Positions 32,534 through 40,560 of a stretch of DNA of 40,560 nucleotides are shown in pieces. The stretch's first letter is position 1; the number at the start of each line of letters is the position of its first letter. Origin of the DNA: Phocaeicola sp. (GTDB lineage Bacteria; Bacteroidota; Bacteroidia; Bacteroidales; Bacteroidaceae); the NCBI GenBank assembly GCA_029257865.1, contig JARIAN010000015.1:1-40560 (forward strand), read 5' to 3'. A program made the translations under genes and the position numbers. The notes beneath the pieces were generated by a model. The model was given only the letters and a program-made list of their open reading frames with translations, was not told the DNA's origin and did no database searches.

Positions 32534-34573
32534 ATGACAAATCCATTTTTAGAAAAATATAACACCCCACATCAAACCGTACCGTTCCATTTAATCAAAC
32601 TGGAACACTACGAACCTGCCATTCGTGAAGGAATGCGCCGGGAAGATGAAGAAATAGCTGCCATTATCCATTCAGAAGAAGAACCTACTTTTGAGAATAC
32701 AATCTTGGCTCTGGCAAACTCGGGCGAATTACTGGAACGTGTCACTACTGTCCTGTTTAATTTGATGAGTTCGGAAACTTGTGATGACTTAGAAGCCATT
32801 GCAGAAAAAATGATGCCTGAACTTTCCAAACATCGTAACAACATCAGTTTGAATCCAGACTTGTTCAAGCGCGTAAAACAGGTGTATGAGCAACGAAAAG
32901 AATTATCACTTTCACCAGAAGAGCTACGGCTGCTGGAAAAAAGCTACGACGGGTTTATCAGAAATGGAGCAAACCTGAACGAAAAAAACAAGGAGGCATT
33001 CAGAAAAATCAGCACCGAACTGAGCACTCTTACCTTACGCTTTTCGCAAAACCATTTGAAAGAAACCAATAATTACGAACTGGTACTCACTCAAAAAGAA
33101 GAACTGGATGGTCTTCCTGAAAGTGCGATAGAGGCTGCTGCTCATACAGCTAAAGAAAAAGGAAAAGAAAACTGCTGGGTATTTACCTTACAAGCACCAA
33201 GCTATGTGCCTTTCATGAAATATAGCAAATGCCGCAAACTAAGACAAGAGCTGTATATGGCTTACAACACACAATGTACACATCCAAACGAGCAGAACAA
33301 TCTGGACATTGTGACACAGCTGGTTAACCTGCGCATGGAATTGGCACAACTGCTTGGATACAAGAACTATGCCGACTACATACTCCGAAAACGTATGGCA
33401 GAAAACAGCGAAAAAGTCTACCATCTATTGGATGACCTTCTTGATGCATATACTCCTACCGCACAAAAAGAGGTAGAAGAAGTAACAGTTCTTGCCCAAC
33501 AGACCGAAGGCAAAGACTTCCAACTGATGCCCTGGGATTTCTCTTATTTTTCAGAAAAACTGAAAACTCAAAAATACCAGCTTGACGAAGAGGCCCTCCG
33601 CCCTTATTTTGAATTGAGCAAAGTGAAAGAAGGTGTATTCGGACTGGCTACAAAACTTTATGGTATCACTTTTCACTTGAACCGTGACATTCCTGTTTAT
33701 CACCCCGATGTGGATGCTTATGAAGTGCTTGACACCGATGGCTCCTACCTTGCTGTCCTCTATACCGATTTCCATCCTCGCGAAGGGAAACGCTCTGGCG
33801 CATGGATGACCAGCTATAAAGAACAATGGATAGAAGCCAACGGAACAGATAGCCGTCCGCACGTGTCAGTTACCATGAACTTCACCAAGCCAACCACCGA
33901 CAAGCCGGCGCTGCTCACTTTTTCTGAAGTAACAACATTCTTGCATGAATTTGGACATGCACTCCATGGCATGTTCGCCCGCACTCGCTTTCAATGCATG
34001 AGCGGCACCAATGTATATTGGGATTTTGTGGAGCTCCCTTCTCAAATCATGGAGAACTTCGCTACAGAAAAGGAGTTTCTCAACACTTTTGCACGCCACT
34101 ATCAGACAGGAGAATGCCTGCCTGACGAATGGATACAACGCATTGTAGATGCTGCTAACTTCAATGTAGCTTACGCCTGCTTGCGACAGGTAAGCTTCGG
34201 ACTACTAGACATGGCATGGTATACTCGCACGGAACCTTTCAGTGGGAATGTATTTACCTATGAGAAAGAAGCATGGAAACGCACTGTGCTCCTGCCACAA
34301 ATAGACAGCACGTGTATGACAGTACAATTTGGGCATATCATGTCTGGAGGATACTCTGCCGGATATTACAGCTACAAATGGGCCGAAGTGTTGGATGCTG
34401 ACGCTTTCTCTGTATTTAAAGAAAAAGGAATCTTTAACAAAGAGGTGGCTTCTTCATTCCGCACCAACATCCTCTCTAAAGGAGGCACAGAACATCCGAT
34501 GATACTCTACAAACGTTTTCGTGGACAAGAGCCAACCATTGATGCGCTATTGAAAAGAAACGGAATCAAATAA
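32534..34573 (+). CDS. M3 family zinc metallopeptidase (Dcp/oligopeptidase A-like)
   Basis: The 679-residue peptidase carries HEFGH at 471-475 (ligands H471 and H475, catalytic E472) and a third ligand E500 in WDFVELPSQIMENF. The spacing is almost identical to E. coli Dcp (H470, H474, E499). The C-terminal substrate-recognition region contains GHIMSGGYSAGYYSYKWAEVLD. No signal peptide is visible, so it probably works in the cytosol on short peptides; Dcp-type C-terminal dipeptide release is the best guess. It is followed after 8 nt by a lipoprotein gene and then comEB-like and S41 genes, all closely spaced. Confidence 0.93.
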   Translation: MTNPFLEKYNTPHQTVPFHLIKLEHYEPAIREGMRREDEEIAAIIHSEEEPTFENTILALANSGELLERVTTVLFNLMSSETCDDLEAIAEKMMPELSKHRNNISLNPDLFKRVKQVYEQRKELSLSPEELRLLEKSYDGFIRNGANLNEKNKEAFRKISTELSTLTLRFSQNHLKETNNYELVLTQKEELDGLPESAIEAAAHTAKEKGKENCWVFTLQAPSYVPFMKYSKCRKLRQELYMAYNTQCTHPNEQNNLDIVTQLVNLRMELAQLLGYKNYADYILRKRMAENSEKVYHLLDDLLDAYTPTAQKEVEEVTVLAQQTEGKDFQLMPWDFSYFSEKLKTQKYQLDEEALRPYFELSKVKEGVFGLATKLYGITFHLNRDIPVYHPDVDAYEVLDTDGSYLAVLYTDFHPREGKRSGAWMTSYKEQWIEANGTDSRPHVSVTMNFTKPTTDKPALLTFSEVTTFLHEFGHALHGMFARTRFQCMSGTNVYWDFVELPSQIMENFATEKEFLNTFARHYQTGECLPDEWIQRIVDAANFNVAYACLRQVSFGLLDMAWYTRTEPFSGNVFTYEKEAWKRTVLLPQIDSTCMTVQFGHIMSGGYSAGYYSYKWAEVLDADAFSVFKEKGIFNKEVASSFRTNILSKGGTEHPMILYKRFRGQEPTIDALLKRNGIK

Positions 34574-34581
34574 TAGGACTT

Positions 34582-35070
34582 ATGAAAAGAAGAAACTTTA
34601 TCTCTTATATCTGCTTCTGCCTGATGGCATTGCCTCTTATCTTCTGCAGCTGTAACCAGAAGGATGATATTGAAGAAATATTTACAGGAAAAGTATGGCA
34701 CTGGAGTGGCTCTTACCGTACAAACAATTGGCAACACGACAATAATGCTGCTCTTACATTGAGCCGTGAAGAGCTAGGAAAAATCAATGATTCACAAGAT
34801 TTCTACAACATTACTTTCAAGGAAGATGGTAGTTTAGAAGGTCGTGGTGAACGTATCTCCTTCACTGGGAAATGGAGCGCAGATGGAAAAGACCATAGTT
34901 TATATATCAAGCTCAACCATCCGGGAGATGATATAGGACTGGGCAGACAGTTTATAAAAGAAATCCAATCTGCCAAATTCTACCGCGGAGATTCAAGATT
35001 CATTAAATTATTCAATCAAGATAAGAACTATTTCATCCAATTCTATCCACAAGGATTTAAGAAGCAATAA
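34582..35070 (+). CDS. Small putative lipoprotein (DUF4847-like)
   Basis: The 162-residue protein has a basic start and hydrophobic core followed by a Cys-rich lipobox region (PLIFCSC; C24, or C22, as lipidated residue). The mature part is beta-rich: TGKVWHWSGSYRTNNW, FYNITFKEDGSLEGRGERISFTGKWSADG, FIKLFNQDKNYFIQFYP. The pattern resembles the Bacteroidales-specific DUF4847 lipoproteins, of unknown function; that name is from memory of the family and not certain. It sits 8 nt after the M3 peptidase and 25 nt before the deaminase gene, so it is probably co-transcribed. Confidence 0.75.
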   Translation: MKRRNFISYICFCLMALPLIFCSCNQKDDIEEIFTGKVWHWSGSYRTNNWQHDNNAALTLSREELGKINDSQDFYNITFKEDGSLEGRGERISFTGKWSADGKDHSLYIKLNHPGDDIGLGRQFIKEIQSAKFYRGDSRFIKLFNQDKNYFIQFYPQGFKKQ

Positions 35071-35095
35071 ACCAACCTTATAAATTGAAGGGATT

Positions 35096-35539
35096 ATGGA
35101 AGAAAACAAATCAATGGACAAGCAGTGCAAACTGGACCAGCGCTATATGCGAATGGCTACTATATGGGCGGAAAACTCTTACTGCGAGAGAAGAAAAGTG
35201 GGTGCACTCATTGTCAAGAATAAGATGATTATTTCTGACGGATACAATGGAACTCCTGCCGGATTTGAAAACATATGCGAGGACCACAACAATCATACCA
35301 TTCCTTATGTATTGCATGCCGAAGCAAATGCCATCACCAAAATAGCACGTTCAAACAACAGCAGTGAAGGAGCAACTTTATATGTAACAGCTTCTCCATG
35401 CATCGAATGTGCTAAACTAATTATCCAAGCCGGTATCAAACGTGTAGTGTATGCCGAGAAATACCGTTTGGAAGATGGGTTGGACCTGTTAAAAAAAGCA
35501 GGAATAGAATTAACGTATATTCACTCTCACGATAAATAG
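35096..35539 (+). CDS. Zinc-dependent dCMP deaminase family protein (ComEB-like)
   Basis: The 147-residue protein has the cytidine/deoxycytidylate deaminase zinc motif: HAEANAI (His ligand and catalytic Glu) and SPCIECAKLI (two Cys ligands). It also has the dCMP-deaminase features RRKVGALIVKNKMIISDGYNG and GTPAGFENICED. It would convert dCMP to dUMP for thymidylate synthesis. Some relatives are called ComE operon protein 2 without proven role in competence. It lies between the lipoprotein gene and the S41 protease gene (6 nt). Confidence 0.9.
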   Translation: MEENKSMDKQCKLDQRYMRMATIWAENSYCERRKVGALIVKNKMIISDGYNGTPAGFENICEDHNNHTIPYVLHAEANAITKIARSNNSSEGATLYVTASPCIECAKLIIQAGIKRVVYAEKYRLEDGLDLLKKAGIELTYIHSHDK

Positions 35540-35545
35540 TATATT

Positions 35546-37201
35546 ATGGCTAATAATGACAAGAAAAAATTCACCCCTTTGCTGTTGGCTATTTCTTTGG
35601 TAGCCGGAATAGGCATTGGAACTTTCTATACTCAACGCTTTTCGGGAAACCGAATGGGAATCATCAATGCATCATCCAACAAATTGAATGCCTTGTTGCA
35701 TATCATCAATGAACAATATGTAGATACGGTCAAGGTGGCAGACCTCATAGAAGGTGCTATGCCTCAGGTACTGTCGGAACTGGACCCTCATTCTTCCTAT
35801 ATTCCGGCCAAAGACCTTGAAGCCGTAAACTCTGACTTGAAGGGAAGTTTCAGCGGTATCGGAGTAATGTTCAACATTCAAAATGATACAATCCATATCA
35901 ACAGTGTAGTGCAAGGAGGACCTTCTGAAAAAGTAGGACTACTGGCCGGAGACCGTATTGTAAAAGTGGACGACTCTCTTTTTGTAGGAAAGATAGTCAA
36001 CAACTCATCAGCCATGCGCAAACTGAAAGGGGAAAAAGGCAGCAAAGTAAAACTCGGGATTTTCCGTCCGGGAGAAAAAGGACTGCTAGACTTCACCATT
36101 ACTCGTGGAGATATCCCTGTAAAGAGTGTAGATGCTGCTTATATGATTACAGACCAACTGGGATATATCAAAATCAACAAGTTTGGAGAAACAACCTATC
36201 CTGAATTACTTGTTGCATTAGCTCAATTGAACCAAGGAAACTGCCAAGGATTAATTATCGACTTACGTGGCAATACAGGCGGATATATGGCTGCAGCTAT
36301 CCAAATGGTTAATGAATTCTTACCGGCCAACCAACTAATAGTCTATACTGAAGGAAGAAAATTTCCGCGTCAAGACTATAATTCAAACGGAACCGGAAGC
36401 AGCCAAAAGATGCCTTTGGTGGTCCTTACAGATGAGGGATCGGCTTCGGCTAGCGAAATTTTTGCCGGTGCCATTCAAGACAACGACCGAGGAACAATTG
36501 TAGGTCGACGCTCGTTTGGGAAAGGACTTGTACAGCAACCTATCGAGTTTACCGACGGGTCTGCTATCCGACTTACCATAGCACGCTATTACACTCCTTC
36601 CGGTAGATGCATCCAAAAGCCTTACGACAAAGGCAAAGGCGATGAGTATGGCATGGATATCTTGACACGCTTTGAACATGGCGAGTTCTTCTCGGCAGAT
36701 AGCATCAAACAAAACAAAAAAGAAATATACCATACCAGGTTGGGACGTAAAGTATATGGAGGTGGTGGTATCATGCCCGACTTTTTTGTTCCACAGGACA
36801 CTATCGGTATGACTTCTTATTATCGTTCCGCAGCTACCCGTGGCTTGATTATCCGATATACATTAGAATATACCGACCAAAACAGAAAGGTGCTAAATGA
36901 ATATGACACTCCGGAAAAGATGGTAAAATACCTACAACAGCAAAATCTGCTGTATAAGTTTGCCAACTATGCAGAAAAGAAGGGCTTACAGAAAAGAAAT
37001 GCACTGATGTATAAATCACGCAAATTGTTTGAGGAAGCACTTTATGGAAATATTATCTATAATATGCAAGGAATTGAGTCATATATCAAATACTTGAACC
37101 GTTTTGACAATACCGTGCTCAAAGCAATTGAGGTATTGGAAAAAGGTGAAGCCTTTCCTCAAATTCCTGCTGATTCAACAAAGATACAGAACGAAAAATA
37201 A
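35546..37201 (+). CDS. S41 family C-terminal processing protease (CtpA-like)
   Basis: This 551-residue protease has an N-terminal membrane anchor or signal (about 9-26, LLLAISLVAGIGIGTFY) and the S41 helper segment (DPHSSYIPAKDLE). A PDZ domain (about 85-170: GSFSGIGVMFN, VVQGGPSEKVGLLAGDRIVKVD) and the protease core follow. The catalytic dyad is S301 (GSASASEIFAGA) and K326 (SFGKGLVQ), with the family spacing of 25. It should act in the periplasm on C-termini of envelope proteins. It is the last gene of the M3 peptidase operon and ends before a strong terminator. Confidence 0.94.
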   Translation: MANNDKKKFTPLLLAISLVAGIGIGTFYTQRFSGNRMGIINASSNKLNALLHIINEQYVDTVKVADLIEGAMPQVLSELDPHSSYIPAKDLEAVNSDLKGSFSGIGVMFNIQNDTIHINSVVQGGPSEKVGLLAGDRIVKVDDSLFVGKIVNNSSAMRKLKGEKGSKVKLGIFRPGEKGLLDFTITRGDIPVKSVDAAYMITDQLGYIKINKFGETTYPELLVALAQLNQGNCQGLIIDLRGNTGGYMAAAIQMVNEFLPANQLIVYTEGRKFPRQDYNSNGTGSSQKMPLVVLTDEGSASASEIFAGAIQDNDRGTIVGRRSFGKGLVQQPIEFTDGSAIRLTIARYYTPSGRCIQKPYDKGKGDEYGMDILTRFEHGEFFSADSIKQNKKEIYHTRLGRKVYGGGGIMPDFFVPQDTIGMTSYYRSAATRGLIIRYTLEYTDQNRKVLNEYDTPEKMVKYLQQQNLLYKFANYAEKKGLQKRNALMYKSRKLFEEALYGNIIYNMQGIESYIKYLNRFDNTVLKAIEVLEKGEAFPQIPADSTKIQNEK

Positions 37202-37225
37202 TATCCACATAGCTTATAACCTATA

Positions 37226-37280
37226 AAACTCCCCTTGCTCTATTTATTAAGGCAATAAGATCCAAGGGGAGTTTGCTTTA
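37226..37280 (+). terminator. Terminator after the S41 protease gene
   Basis: AAACTCCCCTTG (37226-37237) pairs perfectly with CAAGGGGAGTTT (37263-37274). The U-rich tail is short (GCTTTATCTT). It ends only about 10 nt before the next ATG at 37290, so the following gene's promoter would have to lie inside or upstream of the hairpin. Confidence 0.7.
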
Positions 37281-37289
37281 TCTTACATC

Positions 37290-37838
37290 ATGATTCTTGA
37301 AAAGAAAAAAATACGCAGAGAAATCGCAATCGTCAAACGGCTATATACCCAAAATGAATTGACAGAAAAGTCAAAATCGGTCATCAATCATCTGATACAA
37401 ATGCCGGAGTTTTTGCAAGCTACAACTATCCTACTCTATCATTCACTCCCAGATGAAGTAAATACCCGTCAGCTCATCAAAGAATGGGGAAAAACAAAAG
37501 AACTAATTCTACCGGTAGTAAAAGGCGAGGTGCTGGAACTACGTCATTATACTGGAGACCAAAATTTATGCGACGGAGCTTTTCACATAGCAGAACCTAT
37601 CGGAGAAGTACTTGAAGACTACCAGACAATAGACTTGGCCATTATCCCGGGAGTAGCTTTCGACCGCCAACGCAACCGTATGGGAAGAGGGAAAGGCTTT
37701 TATGACCGTCTACTACCACAAATAAAAACATCCAAGATCGGAATCTGCTTCAATTTCCAACTGCTAGAAAACACGTTGCCTTGTGAAAGCACCGATATAC
37801 CGATGGATAAAATAATCACTGAAGACGAAATTATCTGA
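37290..37838 (+). CDS. 5-formyltetrahydrofolate cyclo-ligase
   Basis: The 182-residue cytosolic enzyme converts 5-formyl-THF to 5,10-methenyl-THF with ATP. It has the opening EKKKIRREIAIVKRLY, YHSLPDEVNT, LPVVKGEVLELRHY, the signature IPGVAFDRQRNRMGRGKGFYD (substrate and ATP site) and a C-terminal IPMDKIITE. The length is normal. It lies downstream of the S41 terminator and its 3' end overlaps the convergent DUF721 gene by 8 nt. Confidence 0.93.
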   Translation: MILEKKKIRREIAIVKRLYTQNELTEKSKSVINHLIQMPEFLQATTILLYHSLPDEVNTRQLIKEWGKTKELILPVVKGEVLELRHYTGDQNLCDGAFHIAEPIGEVLEDYQTIDLAIIPGVAFDRQRNRMGRGKGFYDRLLPQIKTSKIGICFNFQLLENTLPCESTDIPMDKIITEDEII

Positions 37839-38121
37839 ACACAATATCAGTTATCACCTGAGCTCCTGCATGCCTATTCAGACTGTCAACCAATGACTTG
37901 CGATACATCATCAGTTCCTGACGCAGCACCGGAGAAGAAAGATGCACATACAGAGTCTGGTTCTTAATATATAAATCAAGAGTATAACGAGCTACAGCAT
38001 TCCCCACCACCTCTTTCCAAGCATCTACCAGCCTGTATTCATTCAATGGGCTTTCCAACTGTTGCTGACGAAGGAATTTTCTAATTACATCCCCCAATTG
38101 CTCTGTATTTCCTTTTCTCAT
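37831..38121 (-). CDS. DUF721 (DciA-like) domain protein
   Basis: This small 96-residue protein has the DUF721 pattern: IRKFLRQQQLESPLNEYRLVDAWKEVVGNAVARYT, LYIKNQTLYVHLSSPVLRQELMMYRKSLVDSLN and a C-terminal VITDIVFR. The fold is KH-like; related DciA proteins help load the replicative helicase in many bacteria. The start overlaps the recF stop by 4 nt (ATGA), so the two are translationally coupled, fitting a role in replication or repair. The 3' end overlaps the convergent folate gene by 8 nt. Confidence 0.88.
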   Translation of the reverse strand: MRKGNTEQLGDVIRKFLRQQQLESPLNEYRLVDAWKEVVGNAVARYTLDLYIKNQTLYVHLSSPVLRQELMMYRKSLVDSLNRHAGAQVITDIVFR

Positions 38122-39254
38122 AATACCTCCAAACTATTATCAGCAGAATGATTCAAACTACATTTCACCACTCCATTCTCCACTTCAAACAAACGGTAGT
38201 CCCCCTCTATTTTCTGAAGAATCTGGTCCAAATGATCACGATTAGTATCTGTTATGAATATCTGCCCGAAGTTATCTCCCGAAACTAATTTTACAATCTG
38301 CTCCACTCTGCCAGCATCCAACTTATCAAAAATATCATCCAGCAAAACTAATGGAGTAGTCTTGCTTCCTGTGCGTTTAAGAAATTCAAACTGAGCCAAT
38401 TTCAATGCTATCAGATAAGTTTTGTTTTGTCCTTGAGATCCCTCCCTTTTGATAGGAAACTCTCCTAACTGCATAATCAAATCATCCTTATGCACACCAC
38501 GGGTAGTATATCCTAAAATACGGTCACGCTGACGCACCTCTTTAAGAAAGTCCAATAGATCACCTTTCATGGCATGCGATTCATATGTAAGACTTACTTG
38601 CTCTTTATCCTGTGAGATATAAGAGTAATAAGACTGAAAAACCGGAACAAACTCATCAATGAAAGCCTTACGCTTGCGATATACCCGTTCACCCTCAGCT
38701 GCCATCATCTCCTCCCAAACTGCCATCAATTCTTCCTCTGGCTCTGCATCTGCTTTCAACAAAGTATTACGCTGAAGAAGTGCTTTATTATATCGAATTA
38801 GCGACTCTAAATATTCACGGTCAAATTGAGAAATTACCACATCCATAAAACGCCTGCGCTCCTCACTTCCTCCTAAAATCAAGCAGGAATCCGCTGGAGA
38901 AACCATCACCAAAGGAATCAATCCGATATGATCAGACAGACGATTATACTCTTTTTTATTACGCTTAAATTGCTTTTTCTGCTTCCTCTTCAAACCACAA
39001 TACACCTCTTCCGGCTCCTGATGGTCAGTCTCGTAAAAACCTTGCACCATAAAGAAATCCTGGTCATGCAATATGTTTTGTGAGTCAACCGGATTGGTAG
39101 CACTTTTACAAAAAGACAGATAGTACACTGCATCCATCAGGTTAGTTTTCCCCATACCATTCTTGCCAAGAATACAATTCAACTTGGGGGAAAACTCCAA
39201 TTCAGCCTGCGATATGTTTTTATAATTAAGGATGGATATTCTCTTTAGCCTCAT
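38118..39254 (-). CDS. recF: DNA replication and repair protein RecF
   Basis: This 378-residue SMC-like ATPase helps RecOR load RecA at single-strand gaps. It has Walker A GKNGMGKTN (about 30-38), the KRRKFMDVVISQF-like region (EERRRFMDVVISQFD), the signature REGSQGQNKTYLIALKLAQ and Walker B PLVLLDDIFDKLDAGR. It starts with MRLKRISILNYKNI, standard for the family. DUF721 follows with a 4-nt overlap. A possible TAAATTTG -7 element lies about 43 nt upstream (39297-39304). Confidence 0.95.
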   Translation of the reverse strand: MRLKRISILNYKNISQAELEFSPKLNCILGKNGMGKTNLMDAVYYLSFCKSATNPVDSQNILHDQDFFMVQGFYETDHQEPEEVYCGLKRKQKKQFKRNKKEYNRLSDHIGLIPLVMVSPADSCLILGGSEERRRFMDVVISQFDREYLESLIRYNKALLQRNTLLKADAEPEEELMAVWEEMMAAEGERVYRKRKAFIDEFVPVFQSYYSYISQDKEQVSLTYESHAMKGDLLDFLKEVRQRDRILGYTTRGVHKDDLIMQLGEFPIKREGSQGQNKTYLIALKLAQFEFLKRTGSKTTPLVLLDDIFDKLDAGRVEQIVKLVSGDNFGQIFITDTNRDHLDQILQKIEGDYRLFEVENGVVKCSLNHSADNSLEVL

Positions 39255-39296
39255 ATAATCAATGTTTTAACTGACAACCTCTTTTCTATCTTACCC

Positions 39297-39304
39297 CAAA
39301 TTTA
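39297..39304 (-). promoter_or_regulatory. Possible -7 element of recF
   Basis: Minus-strand TAAATTTG matches TAnnTTTG and would give a leader of about 36 nt to the recF ATG at 39254. There is no -33 TTTG at the normal spacing. Confidence 0.35.
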
Positions 39305-39464
39305 AAGTTCTGCAAATAAACTTCTTTCACCCAAATAAAAAAAACAGACTTAGGCTTTATGGATAAGATAATGGTCATAACCCTATTTCAAGAGCAAATT
39401 TACAAATAAAGCATGATTCTGAAAAAAACATGCCCGCAAATTTCTTTTATACACATAAATAAAT

Positions 39465-39472
39465 TACTTTTG
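39465..39472 (+). promoter_or_regulatory. -7 element of the TPR protein gene
   Basis: TACTTTTG matches TAnnTTTG, with TTTC 20 nt upstream as a weak -33. It lies 48 nt before the ATG at 39521. Confidence 0.5.
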
Positions 39473-39520
39473 CTGACCGTAATAAACTAGTGATAGAAAT
39501 AATAATAAAACAATAATAAA

Positions 39521-40198
39521 ATGACAGAACAGAAACACACTCAAGATCCATTACACATGGATGAAGCACTGAACTCTTCAGAGGCATTCCTGCTTAAAAA
39601 CAAAAACATGCTGGGAGGTATCGTAGCAGCAGTTGTGATTGTAATATGTGGCTACTTGGGCTACAAAAACTTTATCAGTGAGCCCAATGAGCTGAAAGCT
39701 TCGGAAGTTCTCTTCAAAGGTGAACAGTATTTTGCTACAGAGAACTATGAAACAGCCTTAAACGGTGACAGCCTCGGCTATGCTGGTTTCATTTCAATTG
39801 CAAACGAATTTAGCGGTACAGATGCGGCAAACCTTGCTAATGCTTATGCTGGTATCTGTTATGCGCAATTGGGAAAATATGAGGATGCCATTAAATATCT
39901 TGATAAGTTCAGCGCAGATGACTTTATGGTTTCTCCTGCTATCTTAGGTACATTGGGTAATTGCTATGCTCAACTCAACCAATTAGACAAAGCAGCTGCT
40001 ACCCTTTTGAAAGCAGCCAAAACAGCAGATAGCCAGTCTTTGAGCCCAATCTATTTGCGCCAGGCGGGTGAGATTTATGAAAAGCTTGGAAAAAAAGCAG
40101 AAGCAATGGAAGCTTACAAAACCATCAAAGCTAAATATGGCAATACATACCAAGCTATTGACATTGACAAGTACATTGACCGTGCTTCTATTAAATAA
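39521..40198 (+). CDS. Membrane-anchored tetratricopeptide repeat protein
   Basis: The 225-residue protein has a short cytoplasmic N-terminus, one membrane helix (about 31-51, GGIVAAVVIVICGYLGYKNFI) and then TPR-like helix pairs. These include ANAYAGICYAQLGKYEDAIKYLDKF, GTLGNCYAQLNQLDKAAATLLKA and RQAGEIYEKLGKKAEAMEAYK, with the Gly/Ala/Tyr spacing of 34-residue repeats. The organisation resembles YfgM/YbgF-type periplasmic TPR proteins that aid envelope protein folding or complex assembly, but the partner is unknown. It is divergent from recF and ends in a strong terminator. Confidence 0.85.
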   Translation: MTEQKHTQDPLHMDEALNSSEAFLLKNKNMLGGIVAAVVIVICGYLGYKNFISEPNELKASEVLFKGEQYFATENYETALNGDSLGYAGFISIANEFSGTDAANLANAYAGICYAQLGKYEDAIKYLDKFSADDFMVSPAILGTLGNCYAQLNQLDKAAATLLKAAKTADSQSLSPIYLRQAGEIYEKLGKKAEAMEAYKTIKAKYGNTYQAIDIDKYIDRASIK

Positions 40199-40233
40199 GA
40201 TAGCATTACAGTAAAAACTAAAGAATACTTTAC

Positions 40234-40300
40234 GAAAACGGAGAATCCCGGCATTCATCAACATGATGCACAAATCGAGATTCTCCGTTTTCTTATTTAT
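40234..40300 (+). terminator. Terminator after the TPR gene
   Basis: GAAAACGGAGAATC (40234-40247) pairs perfectly with GATTCTCCGTTTTC (40279-40292), followed by TTATTTAT. The loop of about 31 nt contains a further small dyad (GCATTCATCAACATGATGC). Confidence 0.8.
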
Positions 40301-40344
40301 ACTATATAATTAATGAACAAGAAAGAAAACAACAAGCCAATGAT

Positions 40345-40539
40345 TTGAAAGAGCAATTATGCTCAATCAAGATTGAATTGGAAAGGATTGCCAAAGAAGA
40401 AGAAAATGCTTTTAGCAACCTGCCGGAATCTCTTCAAGAATCAGAAAGAGGAGAAGAGATGGAAGAAAATGTAGACTGCCTGAACGATGCAGTCTGTAAT
40501 TTAGAAGAAGTAATAGATTGTTTAACTAACATTAATTAA
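40345..40539 (+). CDS. Short acidic coiled-coil protein, start uncertain
   Basis: A frame of at least 64 residues ends with TAA at 40539. It is rich in Glu, Leu and Asn and should form a helical coiled coil (EQLCSIKIELERIAKEEENAF, DCLNDAVCNLEEVIDCL). No family is recognised. The frame is open further upstream to about 40267 and reads NEQERKQQANDL just before the TTG at 40345, which looks like part of the same helix, but no ATG, GTG or TTG is available there. An ATG at 40313 is in another frame and stops after 11 codons. Either a TTG or rare ATT start, or a small sequence error, could explain this. Confidence 0.5.
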   Translation: MKEQLCSIKIELERIAKEEENAFSNLPESLQESERGEEMEENVDCLNDAVCNLEEVIDCLTNIN

Positions 40540-40541
40540 TT

Positions 40542-40560
40542 ATGGAAACAACACCAATGT
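40542..40560 (+). CDS. Start of a further gene, cut by the window edge
   Basis: An ATG at 40542, 2 nt after the preceding stop codon, opens METTPM and runs off the window. The tight spacing suggests an operon with the coiled-coil gene. Too little is present to name it. Confidence 0.35.

Noticed and set aside
1-40560. tRNA, rRNA, IS elements, integrase or phage genes
   Set aside because: I found no cloverleaf-like sequence, rRNA core motif, transposase or integrase signature, or flanking inverted repeats with target duplications.

Overview
The window looks like a chromosomal segment of a gut Bacteroidales species, probably Bacteroides or Phocaeicola. The evidence is a SusC/SusD pair, a PPi-dependent phosphofructokinase, promoter elements of the Bacteroides sigma-ABfr type (TAnnTTTG, best case TTTG-N20-TATATTTG upstream of trpB), AT-rich intergenic DNA without obvious Shine-Dalgarno sequences, and gene families typical of that group. 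I found no rRNA, tRNA, insertion sequence, prophage or CRISPR array. Species assignment is inference.

Layout. 1-6168: a tripartite efflux operon (TolC-like protein, HlyD/MacA-like adaptor, FtsX/MacB-type permease running off the left edge) on the minus strand, divergent from a sigma-54 response regulator and its histidine kinase. The shared intergenic region holds a sigma-54 -24/-12 element facing the efflux operon and two 14-bp dyads 21 bp apart that look like activator sites. 6169-8180: PPi-phosphofructokinase, preceded by an array of 22-bp degenerate repeats. 8266-12600: a cell-envelope operon (GH25 lysozyme, YccF, multidomain amidase_3/golvesin protein). 12758-17820: glucuronate catabolism (SDR fructuronate reductase, uxuA, hexuronate MFS transporter, uxaC). 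17842-22671: SusC/SusD on the minus strand, convergent with the glucuronate operon.

22899-24946: a shortened trp operon. A good promoter is followed by a leader peptide with tandem Trp codons, a very strong attenuator hairpin, trpB and trpG; trpE, trpD, trpC, trpF and trpA are absent here. 25028-27747: a secreted GH29 alpha-L-fucosidase coupled to a PNGase F-like N-glycanase, suggesting use of fucosylated N-glycans.

28009-40560: mostly housekeeping genes. These are a small unknown protein with YgiQ radical SAM, MarC, a Crp/Fnr regulator, then M3 peptidase, lipoprotein, dCMP deaminase and S41 protease. They are followed by 5-formyl-THF cyclo-ligase, convergent DUF721 plus RecF, a TPR membrane protein, a small coiled-coil protein and the first codons of one more gene.

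The most unexplained signal is a motif around TCGTCGGCATATTTT. It occurs as 22-bp periodic arrays near 6209-6318 and 30501-30610 and as an inverted pair in the terminator at 25028-25060. The other points worth attention are the sigma-54 regulatory region, the attenuated but gutted trp operon and the PNGase/fucosidase pair.
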